64,000 bases of DNA from Larix kaempferi (taxonomy: Eukaryota; Streptophyta; Pinopsida; Pinales; Pinaceae), in contig BSBM01000050.1 in assembly GCA_027924585.1 (NCBI GenBank), positions 4,030,001 to 4,094,000 of the forward strand, written 5' to 3'. Position 1 is the first letter of the stretch, and each line of letters begins with the position of its first letter. The notes beneath the pieces are model-generated. The model was not told where the DNA came from. It worked only from the letters and a program-made list of their open reading frames with translations, and did no database searches. This document shows, piece after piece, positions 21,469 to 33,000 of this stretch. The position numbers were made by a program, and so were the translations under genes.

Positions 21469-22740
21469 TCATGTGGGCATATGATGTTGTTTCTCCTGAG
21501 TGGGACATGGCACGCAAGATGCCCCATGGGATGCCCCCGATGCATCGCTCCGGGAGGAGTCAGCGTGGGGAGCATTGGGTAAAATGGAGTATAAGTAGTC
21601 GGACTGGGCATAAATAAGGTCAAACTGTTGGGATTTAAGGATAGCCTCTTCCTCAGATTGACTTCGTTTGGATTCCATATCCTTAGCGATGGTTGGTATG
21701 AGGGATTTCAGGAACCAATCTAAAAATATACGGTCGTCTAACTTAATCTTACACAAACTACGACGTTTGAGCCATTCATGGATGTGGTCCATGATATGGG
21801 TGACCATATTTTGTCTACAAGATAAGAGGATCTCAACATCAACATCGTAACAAACGGGTAATTGGAAGAATTGCAGGAAAGTGGAGGCAAGGGACATAAA
21901 TTTGAAATGAGTCCCATGAGGTTGGTCAATATAACACTTAGCTGCAGCACCAATGAAGGTTCATTGCAATAATCACAGGAGGATGGAATCATCCATGATG
22001 GAGTTAGAGGAACACCATAAGTGGAAGGACATGATATGGTTATGAGGGTCTTCTCCTCCCTTCCCATCGAATTTGGGTATGTCCGATGGGAGTTTGGTGG
22101 GCATAGGAGGCCATGCAGGATCATGCCGTATAGGGTCGTTAGTCAATATGGCCAAGTCCGGGAGGTTGAGACTCACCACAAATGGAAAACTAGCCAAAAT
22201 ATGTGGCATGAGTGTCGGGGAAAGTGTGTTAGCCATGGCGGCAATTGTGGGGCCATTGCCCCCAATGTTTGGAGCAATGGTGTGATCCATAGCGGAAATG
22301 GTGGGGCCACTGCCCCCAATGTGTGGGGAAATGGTGTGAACCATAGCGGCAATGGTGGGACCATTTCCCCCAATGTGTGGGGAAACAATGTGAGACATGG
22401 AGGAAATGGTGGGACCGCTTCCACCAATGTGTGGGGAAACAGTGTGAGCCATGGCGGCAATGGTGGGGCCGCTGCCCCCAATTATGTTACTAGTCACTAA
22501 TGGGGTTATATTGGTAACCAATACACTAACCATAGGGATGGATGTAGTGGCGGGAATAGTAGGCATAGGGCCTATAGATGGTATGATAGGGATGGATGTT
22601 GACATGGTAGCTAGGTTAGTGGTGGGCCCACCACCAACCATCCTGCCGAAAAGGGGGTTTGAATTCATACTAGCTGTGGGGCTAGATGGGGTTGTGAACG
22701 TAGTGTACTCCGGTTTGGTATCAGATGTGGTATAAGGGGC
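21469..22740 (-). pseudogene. Element G gag (capsid region)
   Basis: Read from about 22740 (open upstream of the ATG at 22668). The N-terminal part contains an 18-residue repeat (HIGGSGPTIAAMAHTVSP and variants). The capsid domain follows: IPKFDGKGGEDPHNHIMSFHLWCS..., two in-frame stops, then FLQFFQLPVCYD and KSQQFDLIYAQSDYLYSILP. Both stops (near 21962 and 21974) are TGA where the family has Arg, fitting CGA to TGA change at a methylated CpG. Both also occur in the second copy, so they predate the duplication. Confidence 0.8.
22230..22495 (-). repeat. 54-bp in-frame tandem repeat in G gag
   Basis: About five copies of a 54-bp unit (18 codons). On the plus strand the recurring core is GGTGGGGCC.CTGCCCCCAAT followed by GTGTGGGGAAA.GGTGTGA. 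The unit length preserves the frame, so it changes gag length without breaking it. The same array is at 45643-45908. Confidence 0.85.
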
Positions 22741-23360
22741 GTCGAGATCAGGTGACGAGGCTCTACTTCTGTGGCGAGGAGAGCCAAGTAGACTGTGTTA
22801 TGGTGGTTGGCCCTATAGGTGCCGAGACTGCCTCAGAGACTCAATGGTGACAATGAGAATAAAACGGGTGAGTTGTGGTGAGTGAGAAGCTCAAAAATCA
22901 TGGTACAGCCATCTGTGCAAAAGGAGAGCATAGAAAATATGGCACTTGGGCCAACAACAAGCTCAAAATGCTTGTTGTAATAGTTGTGCTACAACAAAAT
23001 GGAGCGGCAATAAAAGTGGTCAGAATACGAACAAAAAAGGCTCCTAAAAAGTAAAAAAGGTATACTCACTAGACATAGGGGAGGTGTAGGAGTATGCAAA
23101 CATCTATCTAAAAAGGTATGATGGTTCGAACGAATCGTATCCTCTGCAAGGTGATGAAATCCAATTCATACAATACGAGAAGTAGAACCAAATGGCTGAG
23201 GATATCACCCTACCGAGAGGGATTCCGGGTAAAGAATCCTAGAAGAATGGCCACTAAGATACCCCGTTCATGGTACGTCTAGAAAGGTAAATCCATAACT
23301 TCAGTTCTATCGTCGCTTTACTCCCAATAGGGTAGTACAACAAGAAAAACAAGTAGGTAG
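22741..23360 (-). other. Element G leader, gag-proximal part
   Basis: 5' untranslated or N-terminal gag sequence of G, up to the insertion point of B at 23360/23361. The same sequence continues unbroken at 46150-46773 in the second copy. No convincing gene. Confidence 0.6.
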
Positions 23361-24794
23361 TGTTGGCTGCTTTCTTGGGCAGACCCGGGTTTTAATGAAG
23401 CGCAGCAACAAACCCCTAGGCGCACTGGCCCTCTCGGCAACGAGCTGCGCAGCAGCTCGAGGTCTCACCCGAAGTGGCTATGGGGGGGTTAAGGAATCAG
23501 ATTTCCTTAACCTTGGTGACACGGAGATTGTTCTTCCTTTTCCGGTTCCTCAGATGTCGGTGGTCTGACTTTCCCGCAGGCCCCTCGGCTCAACTACGCG
23601 GCTTCCTCCCTCAGCAGGCCCGCTGCGCAGTTTCTCCGCTCTGGCGCAGAAGGCAACTATTCCTTGCGTCAATGCGTTAAGTACCTCCTCGCCCTGCGTT
23701 CCCAGCGCAGTAACGCCTTCCTCGATCGCTGCCGCGACAGCGCTCCACCACTTCTTCAATACTTAACACTTATAGCTATCAAGGGACCTTCCCAAACTCA
23801 CTTAAACGGTCGCAAAGATAATGCAAGAGTCTTGTATACACAGGTAATGAACTTAAACAGTTAATCATTCACGCAAACATTATAACAAGAAGAAATATGT
23901 GAAGTTCACCTCCTCGAGGGAAACCACGTCCACGGGAGTGTTATATTAACCAGAAAACGATAGAGTTATACAATATGCTGCGCACACAGCTGCAGCCTTA
24001 GATCTTTCCAGGAAACTCCACGCACACAGCTGGGAGCCCTTCTCTCAATCTAGTCTCTTCTCTACAGAGATTACAAAGGCACAGACGTCAACTCAGACTG
24101 TCTGGCAACTCAGGGATTAGCTCCTCGGCTATCCGATTTCCACCCTAGTTCTACACACTCGGTAGAAAACATAACAAAGGATAATCAACGCATGATCTAT
24201 CCTCGAGACTGACTGTCTAACAGTCTAACCATCTAACTATCCCAAAAATATCTAACTCTTCTTCTTATCATGTATACATATATATAGGTGGCCATGACGG
24301 TCACACCTTTACAAAACTGTGGGCCTTTCCCAACAGTGATTCCCAAAAACCCTAACCACGCACATGGCTAGGTGTACTGTAGGCGCCGCTTGTAGTCATG
24401 TCGCCGCTTCCTGCAGGCTCGTTGACTTCCGGCGCAGATTGTGAGTATGGGCGCTTGTCCTTCGCCTTCAATGCTCTGGTCCGTTGCTGCTCCTTGATCC
24501 GAGCAACCATAACTTCTGTACTTAGCCTTTAAATGAGGGTAGCTGAGCCCTCTACTCCATTGCCTTATTTATTATGGTAGTTGAGCCACCTTCATTCTTC
24601 TATGACGTGCGCGCGAGCTCCGCGATTTTCGGTCCGTGATCCTCGCTGAGCTTGTCCATCTGGCACCGTACTGCGCACCATCTCCTTCTTGCCCAAAACT
24701 TAGTGCTTGTCCCAAAATTAGCATTTTCCTTTCATACTTGTGCTTTTTCCCCAAAATTCGCAGCTTTACCGCAGCTACGGCCTAGGCTCCAACA
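23361..24794 (-). repeat. Element B 3' LTR (1434 bp)
   Basis: Same length and nearly the same sequence as 35134-36567. It begins TGTTGGCTGC and ends GGCTCCAACA on the plus strand. The open frame 23550-23759 inside it is repeated in the other LTR (35323-35532) and is not supported as a gene. Confidence 0.95.
24277..24288 (-). promoter_or_regulatory. TATA box in B 3' LTR
   Basis: The plus strand has CATATATATAGG, so the minus strand reads CCTATATATATG, about 510 bases into the LTR from its 5' end. This is a plausible U3 promoter. The same site in the 5' LTR is at 36050-36061. Confidence 0.5.
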
Positions 24795-24806
24795 GGCCCC
24801 TAACAC
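24795..24806 (-). promoter_or_regulatory. Element B polypurine tract
   Basis: The minus strand reads GTGTTAGGGGCC directly against the 3' LTR. A purine run next to the LTR is the expected primer for plus-strand DNA. It starts right after the stop codon of the 943-codon ORF. Confidence 0.6.
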
Positions 24807-27638
24807 TCACTTGTGGCTCGCCCTCGAGCCACTCGCACTAGCGTGTGGTCGCTTGATTTGCGCATCTGCTTGTGCTTGGGTCTCCACGAATGTTTTCTTC
24901 CACTGCGCAATAGCGGAGTCCAATTCATCGACACACTCCATAGCTGTCTGCACTGTTTCTGTGGTGGCTTCTTCTTTAGTGATGGTATCAATCACCTCTT
25001 GAGATTCAGCAATCTCTTTGATTTTTGCCTCAACCTGACCGACGATTTCAACATACTCATCCATGAATGGCTGAATGCTGTTGGTGAGCTTCTCATCTTC
25101 AGTTCTGAGCTTGTGCAGTTGCTGCTGCATTCTGCGCACTTCACTCATTTTCTTCATTTTTGCTAAGCCTGCTAAGGCCTTAGCTTCTTCAATCAGAACA
25201 GTGAGAGACTGTTCTGCGGCTTGCACCTGTTCCGACAGACCAACTTTAAAAGGGAGCTTCTCAAGCTCCGCCCAAGCTTCCATAGCTTGGCTCATCAGGT
25301 TCTCGGCTTCATGTATTCTGTCTTTCATCTGTGTGGAAGCTCTGCTCAGCGCTTCAAATTGTACCTGCGCATCATCCGTAAGCTGCGCAGCAACGCGAGC
25401 TTCTAGCTCAGCGATCTGGGTTCTATGGCCCTCAGCCATAGCAACTATTTCGTGCTCCAGGGTTTTCACCCTTCCTCCGATAATTTGAACTTTTGCAACC
25501 AGAGGGAGGTCTGGTTGAATCTCGCAAGCCGGCAATTCCTGAGCAAGCTCATCTACCGCGTTTCTAATGCCAATGTCTTGCGCCTCATAAAGTGCAAGTT
25601 TCTCAGATATATTCTTATGGCTTGCCTTCAATTCTATCTCCTGCGATTGCAGTCGTTGATTTTCCTGAAATGTAGAGAGCTCTCTAGCTCTCAACTCAAG
25701 AGAAACTTTCTCATGCACTAGCTGTAGAGTCTCTATAGGAATTAGAGACAAATCGATTTCAACGGGCCCAACGGCGCTTACCTGTAGTGCAGCTAGCAGA
25801 TCTGGAAGTGTCATGCTGGTAGGCGGAATATGCACGACAGTATGCCTTTCTATGAGTTCTTCAACTCGCTCGGCACTTGGAATTTCTTGTGGCGCCTGCG
25901 AAGTAGATGCTGGCGCATGGGTTTGCGCAACTCTTCCTGCGAAACCTTTCAATTCTACGAACTGCAAATCTAAAGCACTTCTGATGTGAGCGTGCGTAGT
26001 GCGCAGCTCGCGAAATTGCTCGTGTAGGTACTGGTCGATCCCCGAGGGAATAGCCTCAGCGGGATGCGAAACTTTTTGCTTTTTGGTGGCCGGTTCTGTG
26101 GCACCTTCATCACTTCTTTGCTCCGGGGCTTCCTTGCCCTTATCCTTCTCTTTCGCAGCGGCGGTTGGCAGCGCGGATGCGATATCGGCGGCCACCCTCC
26201 ACTCATCTGACCAAGACTTGATGGTTTCTTCAACATCCTCGGTAGTCATCCTGTAAAGGCCTAGCGCCCATTCATCTGGAATGCCGCAAGGGCGGAGGTA
26301 AAGTTGATGTATGTCGGCAGTAAAAGCCAACTTTCCTTCATATAATGTGGCTGTCTCCTCGCTCAGCCTTGGCATTTCTTGAATGGTATCTCTGAGGAGA
26401 TAGTAGTATTCACAAAATACAGCGCGATTCATCTTGCGCTTCGCGGGATTGGGAGAATCCCAGAGGTTGATGTAGCGCATGCCGGCAACCTCTCCTGCGC
26501 GGCGCGAAAGGAACTGAGTATTCGGGGGCTCCTTCCACCCAACGAGAGCGCATAAAATTAGAAGCCAAGAAAAATGGAATGATTGGGCTGCATTGTCCTG
26601 CACATTCAGGCAATCAGCCAAGAAAGAATTCAGCAGGAAGAGAGACCAGTTGTACTGCTCTCCCTCCGCAGCTGCGATGGCGAGCTCCACGACAGCTCCA
26701 GTAACTTCCTTCGGTCGGCACTTTGTGAGAAGTCTGCCTGCAAGCAGACTTCCTGTAAATCGAAGTGCCTCATCTTCTACTGTAGTGAGGTCATAAGCCC
26801 GACCTCCTCTTGTCAAGTTATACTTCTGCACCAGCTGTGCAGCCAATTTTCTGTCCTTGTCCTTTCCCACAAAATGAATATTGGGATCCTTACCAGCCTT
26901 GGATAGACCGGTGATGCGGTGAATCAAATCAACATTTAGATCAATTGGCCTCCCGAGCCAAAGGTAACCTCCATGAACACATGAAAGCAGCGTCTTAACA
27001 ACTGCATTGACTTCGTTGCTACGCCCAAAGTGCGGTAGCTTCAACAAATTCAACAAAACTGGCTTCTCCAAGTTTGCTGGAAATCCCCTTGGGGTAAATT
27101 CATCGACCTTTCGGATGGGATTGTGAACTATCGTCAGATATCGATCTGGCGCAAACTGGGGATACGTTTTATAATCTCCCAGATTGAAATCAGAGAATTT
27201 GACCAGTGGAAGGTGTCCCAACAGTTGCCCTTCTACCCGCACGCTAGCCGGTAGTGGCGGTAACGGAATGGGATACTTTGCATTCTTCGGGATCTGTACT
27301 TCTGGCGCATTATCTGGACGCGGCGGAATATAGTTCGCCATGGTGGCCAACGGCTCTGGAACAGGTTCTTCTGGCTGTTGCTGAGATGCTCTCGTGCCGG
27401 GCGACTGTCTAGGATCAGTCCATCCAGGGTGTACATAAGTTGAAGCCGTGACTGGAGTAGTCATGCCAAAATCTAAGCCTCGGCGCAGGAATTGACGAAC
27501 AACTTCTTCAGTCGACAGGTTCTCCGTCGTGAACCGATGTAGGGAGCAAAAACTTTGGACAACAAATGGCGGACCTGCGTAGGATATGGACGCTGAAAAC
27601 AAGGGAAAATACTCTGCACAACTCGGCTCTGAAAACAA
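24807..27638 (-). CDS. 943-codon sense ORF of B: PMD-like region, NLS-like motif, long coiled coil
   Basis: Uninterrupted for 943 codons on the same strand as pol, filling the space between integrase and the polypurine tract, where envelope genes lie in other elements. No signal peptide or membrane segment is evident, so an envelope role is unlikely. Residues ~190-420 (LLNLLKLPHFGRSNEVNAVV, IDLNVDLIHRITGL, WSLFLLNSFLADCLN) resemble the PMD/plant transposon proteins carried by plant elements. Residues 517-523 (ATKKQKV) look like a nuclear localisation signal. Residues ~540-600 and ~640-925 are heptad-rich and predicted by eye to be coiled coil. The C-terminus is basic and Ser-rich. The first ATG is 27638, but M59 at 27464 (MTTPVTASTY) may be the real start, since residues 1-58 look less structured. 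Function is unknown; nuclear targeting or packaging of element RNA is a guess. Confidence 0.8.
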   Translation of the reverse strand: MFSEPSCAEYFPLFSASISYAGPPFVVQSFCSLHRFTTENLSTEEVVRQFLRRGLDFGMTTPVTASTYVHPGWTDPRQSPGTRASQQQPEEPVPEPLATMANYIPPRPDNAPEVQIPKNAKYPIPLPPLPASVRVEGQLLGHLPLVKFSDFNLGDYKTYPQFAPDRYLTIVHNPIRKVDEFTPRGFPANLEKPVLLNLLKLPHFGRSNEVNAVVKTLLSCVHGGYLWLGRPIDLNVDLIHRITGLSKAGKDPNIHFVGKDKDRKLAAQLVQKYNLTRGGRAYDLTTVEDEALRFTGSLLAGRLLTKCRPKEVTGAVVELAIAAAEGEQYNWSLFLLNSFLADCLNVQDNAAQSFHFSWLLILCALVGWKEPPNTQFLSRRAGEVAGMRYINLWDSPNPAKRKMNRAVFCEYYYLLRDTIQEMPRLSEETATLYEGKLAFTADIHQLYLRPCGIPDEWALGLYRMTTEDVEETIKSWSDEWRVAADIASALPTAAAKEKDKGKEAPEQRSDEGATEPATKKQKVSHPAEAIPSGIDQYLHEQFRELRTTHAHIRSALDLQFVELKGFAGRVAQTHAPASTSQAPQEIPSAERVEELIERHTVVHIPPTSMTLPDLLAALQVSAVGPVEIDLSLIPIETLQLVHEKVSLELRARELSTFQENQRLQSQEIELKASHKNISEKLALYEAQDIGIRNAVDELAQELPACEIQPDLPLVAKVQIIGGRVKTLEHEIVAMAEGHRTQIAELEARVAAQLTDDAQVQFEALSRASTQMKDRIHEAENLMSQAMEAWAELEKLPFKVGLSEQVQAAEQSLTVLIEEAKALAGLAKMKKMSEVRRMQQQLHKLRTEDEKLTNSIQPFMDEYVEIVGQVEAKIKEIAESQEVIDTITKEEATTETVQTAMECVDELDSAIAQWKKTFVETQAQADAQIKRPHASASGSRASHK

Positions 27639-28289
27639 TAACTTGGATTCTTAAACAAGATAGCAACTCGAGGAAAGTAACCCAAAAATTATACAAGTGT
27701 GAGGTATTTATAGCCAGAGGTGATAGTAAATGCGACCAAGTGGGGTTACGTAGCTGTAGGCGGCTATACATGAGTTGACAACACGCTATCCTCCTCGCCG
27801 CAATGGTGCATTTATTGTGATTGACGGGCTCTGACATCCTTCCGGGAGAAGCTAATTCTTTCGGCGCCTGAGTTAAATGCAAATATTTCGGAGATCAAGC
27901 CGAATCCGTCAGAGCGGCTAGACTTAAATAGCGGACTTATCCTTCATTTATTCAGACGCGGCTACATAATTGCGGTAATTCAATGTTTGGCGGCGGGTCA
28001 TTTCAGCTTAGGTAACTGTGCATAAAGGGGTCCATGCTGATAACTCCTCAAGAGGCAGCTTTGACATAGGGAACTCCGCAAGAGCGATGGTTCAACGGTC
28101 CAAAAAAACAAAACTTCGCCAGAGCGCAAAGATAAGCTCGTTTCAAACAAATTTTATTCAGGATGCGCGGATATTTCAAGGAATTGCGCGGGAAGCTGGA
28201 AACTGAAGGTGTCCTGCAGCTTCCGTGTAGACTGTGAATGTGATGTCTCTTTCAACTACACCGGACATTTGCACCTTTTTAGCAATATG
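27639..28289 (-). other. Spacer between integrase and the 943-codon ORF in B
   Basis: No long frame. The downstream ORF would need a spliced or subgenomic mRNA, or internal initiation. I could not fix a splice acceptor with confidence. Confidence 0.5.
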
Positions 28290-29849
28290 TTAGGTCGACA
28301 GAGCGGAGTGGTCGTCGCGATAAAGCTTGAGCCGACTCCCGTTGATCATTGTAGGTAGTAATTCTCCATCAAGCTTTGCAAGCTGAACTGCGCCTCCTCC
28401 TGTTATCTTTGTCACCCGAAAAGGGCCTAACCAATGTACACGAAACTTGCCCGAAAACTTGATGAATTTACTATCATAAAGGAGTACCAAGTCTCCTTCT
28501 TCAAAGTGCTTATGCTTAATGTGCCTGTCATGCCAAGCTTTCTGTCTTGCCTTCTGTACCTGTTGATGGAATCCGGCTAAAAGTCGGTCTTCTTCTAAGG
28601 CAAGCAGCTGCGAGAGTCTTTCATTCATAGTATCAGGATCTGTCATTTCTGTGATTTGCGCAATTCTGAGACTGGGAATAATGTATTCCATAGGCATAAC
28701 TGCTTCTTGTCCATACACCAAACTGAAAGGTGTGTGACCTGTTAGTTTCTTGCAAGTGGTTCTATAATCCCATAATACAGCTGTGACTCTAAGGTCCCAA
28801 TCATCTCTTTGTTGATTACAGATCTTCGTCAGGGCATTCTCAAGAATTTTATTGAATGCCTCCACCGTACCATTAGCTTGAGGGTGGTAGGGTGTACTCT
28901 TGTGGTGTCTAACTTGGAATTCTTCAGTAAGGGCTTCTATAGTCTCATTGAGGAAATGTGTACCCTGATCACTCATTAGAATTAGTGGACATCCAAATCT
29001 AGTGATAATATTCTCAAAAATGAACTGTGCGGCCGTAGCAGCGTCGCAGTTCTTAACTGGCTTAGCCTCAGCCCATCTGGTGAGGTATTCAGTAGCTGTA
29101 ATGATGTATCTTGCGCCAGTTCTTTTTCCTGGTGGGTTAATAGGTCCTACAAAGTCAATGGCCCATTTATCAAAAGCACGTAGTGTGATCTGGGGTCTTA
29201 GCGGCATTTCATCTCTCCTTGAGGGTTTTCCTGTTCGTTGGCACACATCGCAACATTTACAGAACGCCTTAGTATCCTTGTGCAATGTCGGCCACCAAAG
29301 ACCTGCGGCTAATATCTTTTGCGCAGTCGGCTTTCCTGCGAAATGGCCTCCTGCGGTACCTGAATGCGCTTCTGTGATGATAGAGCTCTTTTCATGTGGT
29401 AAGATACATCTGCGCAAAACTTCGTCAGGGCCCAACTTATAAAGCTGGCCTGCTATCAAAGTGAAGTCTGCGGCTCTGACAACAAGTTGCTTCTTCTGCT
29501 GGATTGTAAACTCAGCCGGCGCTTGCCCGGTAGTGAGAAACTCAAGAATATCAGAATAATATTCGTCTGCTGCTTGAATAGAAAACAACTGTGCGTCAGG
29601 CAGATTGTCCTCCAGACTTGTAGGTTCCTCTCCTGACTCTATCCTGGATAGATGGTCAGGCCCTGCATTCAATCTGCCTGGCTTTACAATAACCTCGAAA
29701 TCATATTCTTGAAAGAGCAGTAGCCATCTGCAAATTCTTCCTCCTAACACTGGTTTATTGACCAAATATTTCAAAGCAGAATGGTCAGTATACATTTTAA
29801 AATGAGCGCCTAACAGGTAGTGTCTGAATTTCTGTAGGGTATACACCAT
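28290..29849 (-). CDS. Element B RNase H (C-terminal part) and integrase, 519 codons
   Basis: It opens inside RNase H ([26 protein letters not shown]) and continues into an apparently intact integrase. The zinc-binding residues are H162, H169, C200 and C203. The catalytic triad is D232 (WAIDFVGP), D294 (LMSDQGTHF) and E330 (NGTVEAFN). A C-terminal [12 protein letters not shown]...[10 protein letters not shown] block follows. No second RNase H or chromodomain is seen. It is in the same frame as the upstream RT piece and is cut from it only by a TAA (two codons before this ATG), so in an intact element it would be the end of a gag-pol polyprotein. Confidence 0.85.
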   Translation of the reverse strand: MVYTLQKFRHYLLGAHFKMYTDHSALKYLVNKPVLGGRICRWLLLFQEYDFEVIVKPGRLNAGPDHLSRIESGEEPTSLEDNLPDAQLFSIQAADEYYSDILEFLTTGQAPAEFTIQQKKQLVVRAADFTLIAGQLYKLGPDEVLRRCILPHEKSSIITEAHSGTAGGHFAGKPTAQKILAAGLWWPTLHKDTKAFCKCCDVCQRTGKPSRRDEMPLRPQITLRAFDKWAIDFVGPINPPGKRTGARYIITATEYLTRWAEAKPVKNCDAATAAQFIFENIITRFGCPLILMSDQGTHFLNETIEALTEEFQVRHHKSTPYHPQANGTVEAFNKILENALTKICNQQRDDWDLRVTAVLWDYRTTCKKLTGHTPFSLVYGQEAVMPMEYIIPSLRIAQITEMTDPDTMNERLSQLLALEEDRLLAGFHQQVQKARQKAWHDRHIKHKHFEEGDLVLLYDSKFIKFSGKFRVHWLGPFRVTKITGGGAVQLAKLDGELLPTMINGSRLKLYRDDHSALST

Positions 29850-29855
29850 AGCTAA

Positions 29856-30071
29856 TTATTCCCTTTCTATAGTGGTGTAGTTCTTCTCAGCAGTAGATAG
29901 CTTTCTGCTGGAGTAAGCAATCAGGTGGTCAATACTTCCTTCTCCAGACTGTGTAAGCACAACCCCCAATGCTATGGAAGAAGCATCAACATGAACATGA
30001 AAAGGTTTTCTCCAGTCCGGGAAAACTAGAATAGGTGCTGTGATCATCTTTTCTTTAAGTGTGTCCAAGCT
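29856..30071 (-). pseudogene. Element B RT-RNase H junction between two in-frame stops
   Basis: About 71 codons (MDTLKEKMITAPILVFPDW, HVHVDASSIALGVVLTQ, AYSSRKLSTAEKNYTTIERE) in the same frame as the pieces before and after. It carries the first RNase H Asp (VDAS). A TAG (30072-30074) precedes it and a TAA (29856-29858) ends it. Both fall inside conserved protein, so they are probably nonsense mutations, not functional stops. Confidence 0.8.
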
Positions 30072-33000
30072 CTATTGGCATTCTTCTGTCCATTGGAACT
30101 TCGAATCCTTTTTCAGCAATCTTTCCATAGGTGCTGTGATCTTTGCATAACCTTTGATAAATTTTCTGTAGTATCCAGTATGTCCCAATGTAGTGCGCAA
30201 TTGCTTAACTGAGTTGGGTACAAGTAAATTAGCAATGATGGAAACCTTCGCAGGATCCATCAGGAGTCCTTGTCTGCATACAATATGTCCCAACAAAATA
30301 CCAAAGGGCGCACAAAATATACATTTTTTCAAGTTAAGGGAAATCTGATGCTGTCTACATTTTTCTAACATCATGCGCAGATTTGCAATATGGTTCTTTA
30401 ATAGGCCAAATACAGTCCAGTCATCAAAATAGACTTCTAAAAACTTGTGAATGAATTCTTTAAAAACAGCAACAACAACTCTAGAGAAGATAGCAGGTGC
30501 GTTTTTAAGACCAAAGGGCATTACCGTATACTGGAATGAGCCCCATTCAGTTGCAAAAGTAGTCTTGTGGCGGTCGTCCGGATGGATTCTGATCTGATGA
30601 TATCCCGAAAAACCATCAGTGAAAGAGTAAGCCTCTTGTCCTCCAACATTATCAAGTACTTCATCTGTGAAAGGAGTGGGAAATGGATCGTGCGCTGATG
30701 CATCATTGAGTTTGCGCAAGTCGACACAGATTCTTATTTCACCTTTCATTTTCTTTTCTTGGACCACCATAGGACTAATCCAATCGCTTTCCTCTACTGG
30801 CTCAATAATACCTGCTGCGAGCATTTTATCAATTTCTTCTCTAACTTTGTCTTTATACCGGGGGTTCAATCTGTACGGGCGCTGTTTTACTGGCTTGGCG
30901 TCTGCTTTCAGAGGTATGCGCATCACTCCTAAGTCTCCTAGGATGCTTTTCATTTCTGTGAACTTGGTAGGAAAGATATCCTGGTAGTCACGTAATAATT
31001 CTGAAACATGTCCAACAGTTTCATCATCCCAATAATCTCCTATAGAAGCAAACTTTGGTTCAGCTTCTGTACCAATGTTAATCTTCTTGAGCTTGATGTG
31101 TTCTGTGATGGCAGGAATATCAAGCTCAGGACCTTCAATATTGCGCGTCCCTTCTGATTCTGGGATATTGATGTTGCGAGGATCGTCCTCCTCATCTTCA
31201 GCGGTGAAGTTATAACATTCCAGGGCATGTTCTATCTGGATAGCCCAATCTGGTTGGGAATATTCTGATAACGGGCATTGTTCAAATATCTTCTTTTTAA
31301 TACACTTCAAAGCCTGATCGATGCTTGGATGTTCTGACTCAAAGCTGAAGGTAAGTTGAAAGATTTCTATCGTAAGAGGCCAACTGATAGTGCCTTTGCG
31401 CAATTCTGTTTCAGTATACCAGTTCCTTGGAACTGTATCCAATGTGTGGATGAATAGGTGAACCCATTCATCTTCCGGAATATCTAACCATTGCTGAATA
31501 CATGCTTCAATGTGTGACCTGGGGTCACTCTGTCCCTCATACTTGCGTAGGACTTCGGCTGTGGTGTCCTGAAATCTGCGTAGTATCAATCTGCGACAGT
31601 CTTGCCATGTATGAATATTCTCCTTATGCGCAACCCACCATCTTGCGGGTGTAGCGCGCAATGCTATATCCAGTGCCTGTATGCGCTGCTGTTCTGGAAG
31701 CTTTTGTTCATATTCATGTATGAATGTAGTTACTTCAGCTAAACCATCAAAAATTGTAGTGTCAGTTAATTCTGTGCCAATCCATCGAATGGATTTATTC
31801 ATCATAGCGCAACGCCTTGCAGAGACCTCATGTAAACGATTCTGCCAGTTTTCCAATCCTGCATCTGAGTCTGATGTGCACGAGCTATCGCATCGCCAGC
31901 TGATATGGCCATCTACTGTGGGTTTGACATAGTCACTGTGGTTAGTAGTCATTTGGTACAAACTTTCCATGTGGCGCGCTTCCTCTTCTGCGCGAATGGG
32001 TTCTATATACCTTGGTCCTTGAATAGGATCAAGTGGTGCGATGACCCTAATCTGGTCATCCTCAAAGGTCATCTGTCTTTTCTTCAAATTAATGACAGCC
32101 AAATTATCAAATGCCCAGTCTCTTCCTAAAAGTGCTGGGTATGGTCTACTATCATCCAGGATTTTGATTACTTCAAAATCTGCAGAGCTTCTTACTCCTT
32201 CAATATCAATAGGTACATTGGGTAATCTGCCCAATGGAGAGACTCGTTGCTGATTCGCGAGTCTTAGCTGGATAGGGGATCTTGTAAGGTGAGGGCTTCC
32301 CATCTGTTCCCATGTCTGCATAGTGAGAACATTGGCTTTGGAGCCCAGATCTAACATGACTTCGTCCATTTCAAATGCTCCAATCTGCGCTGTGAGCCTC
32401 ATCTCTTTTCCAGTTCTAATGTGACTCCTAATCTGGTGAACAGCACACTGCGGTGTGTTCGTCGAAGTAGACTGTTGGCACTGATCCAACAGGTGTTGGA
32501 GTTCTAGAGTTGCCTTTTCATTGCGCAACAATTTTAAACATTGTCGCAGGAACGCATGAACACTGCCTAGTGCATGCTCCTCGTCAGGCCTTCCAGCTGT
32601 AGTGGCCTGTTCTTGTACCAGGTTGTCTTGTCTTAGCACTTGCGATCTAATATTGTTCTGCGGAATTGCGGCAGAACTTGAAGCTCTCGGATCTGAGAAA
32701 TACTCTTGAGCTTGCTTGAATGCTTCTTTTTGCTTCTGCAGGTCAAGTGGGGCTGGTTTAATATTAGCGCGGCGCACCCATTGCGTCGCTTGCTTTCCCA
32801 TTCCCATCTCTTGCGCACCAGTGGTTGCTCCACTGCGTGTCACTATATTAACTGTAGGGTCTGGTTCTCTTTTTTCTGCTCCAATCAACTGAATATTCTG
32901 ATTGACCTGTGGGGTCTTTGCTTGCATATTAGCCTGTAACTGAGGGCATTCTTCAATGATATGGTCAGAATATTTACAATACCTATAGAGGGTTGTAGGA

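Noticed and set aside
22021-22500. 159-codon plus-strand Gly/Asn-rich frame, and 45434-45913
   Set aside because: Shadow of the 54-bp repeat in G gag; the minus frame carries the recognisable capsid protein.
23550-23759. 69-codon frame in the B LTRs (also 35323-35532)
   Set aside because: It is antisense or incidental within the LTR, with no domain; its repetition only reflects the two LTRs.
24652-25488. Plus-strand frames opposite the 943-codon ORF
   Set aside because: Leu/Ser/Cys-rich shadows of a coiled-coil coding strand.
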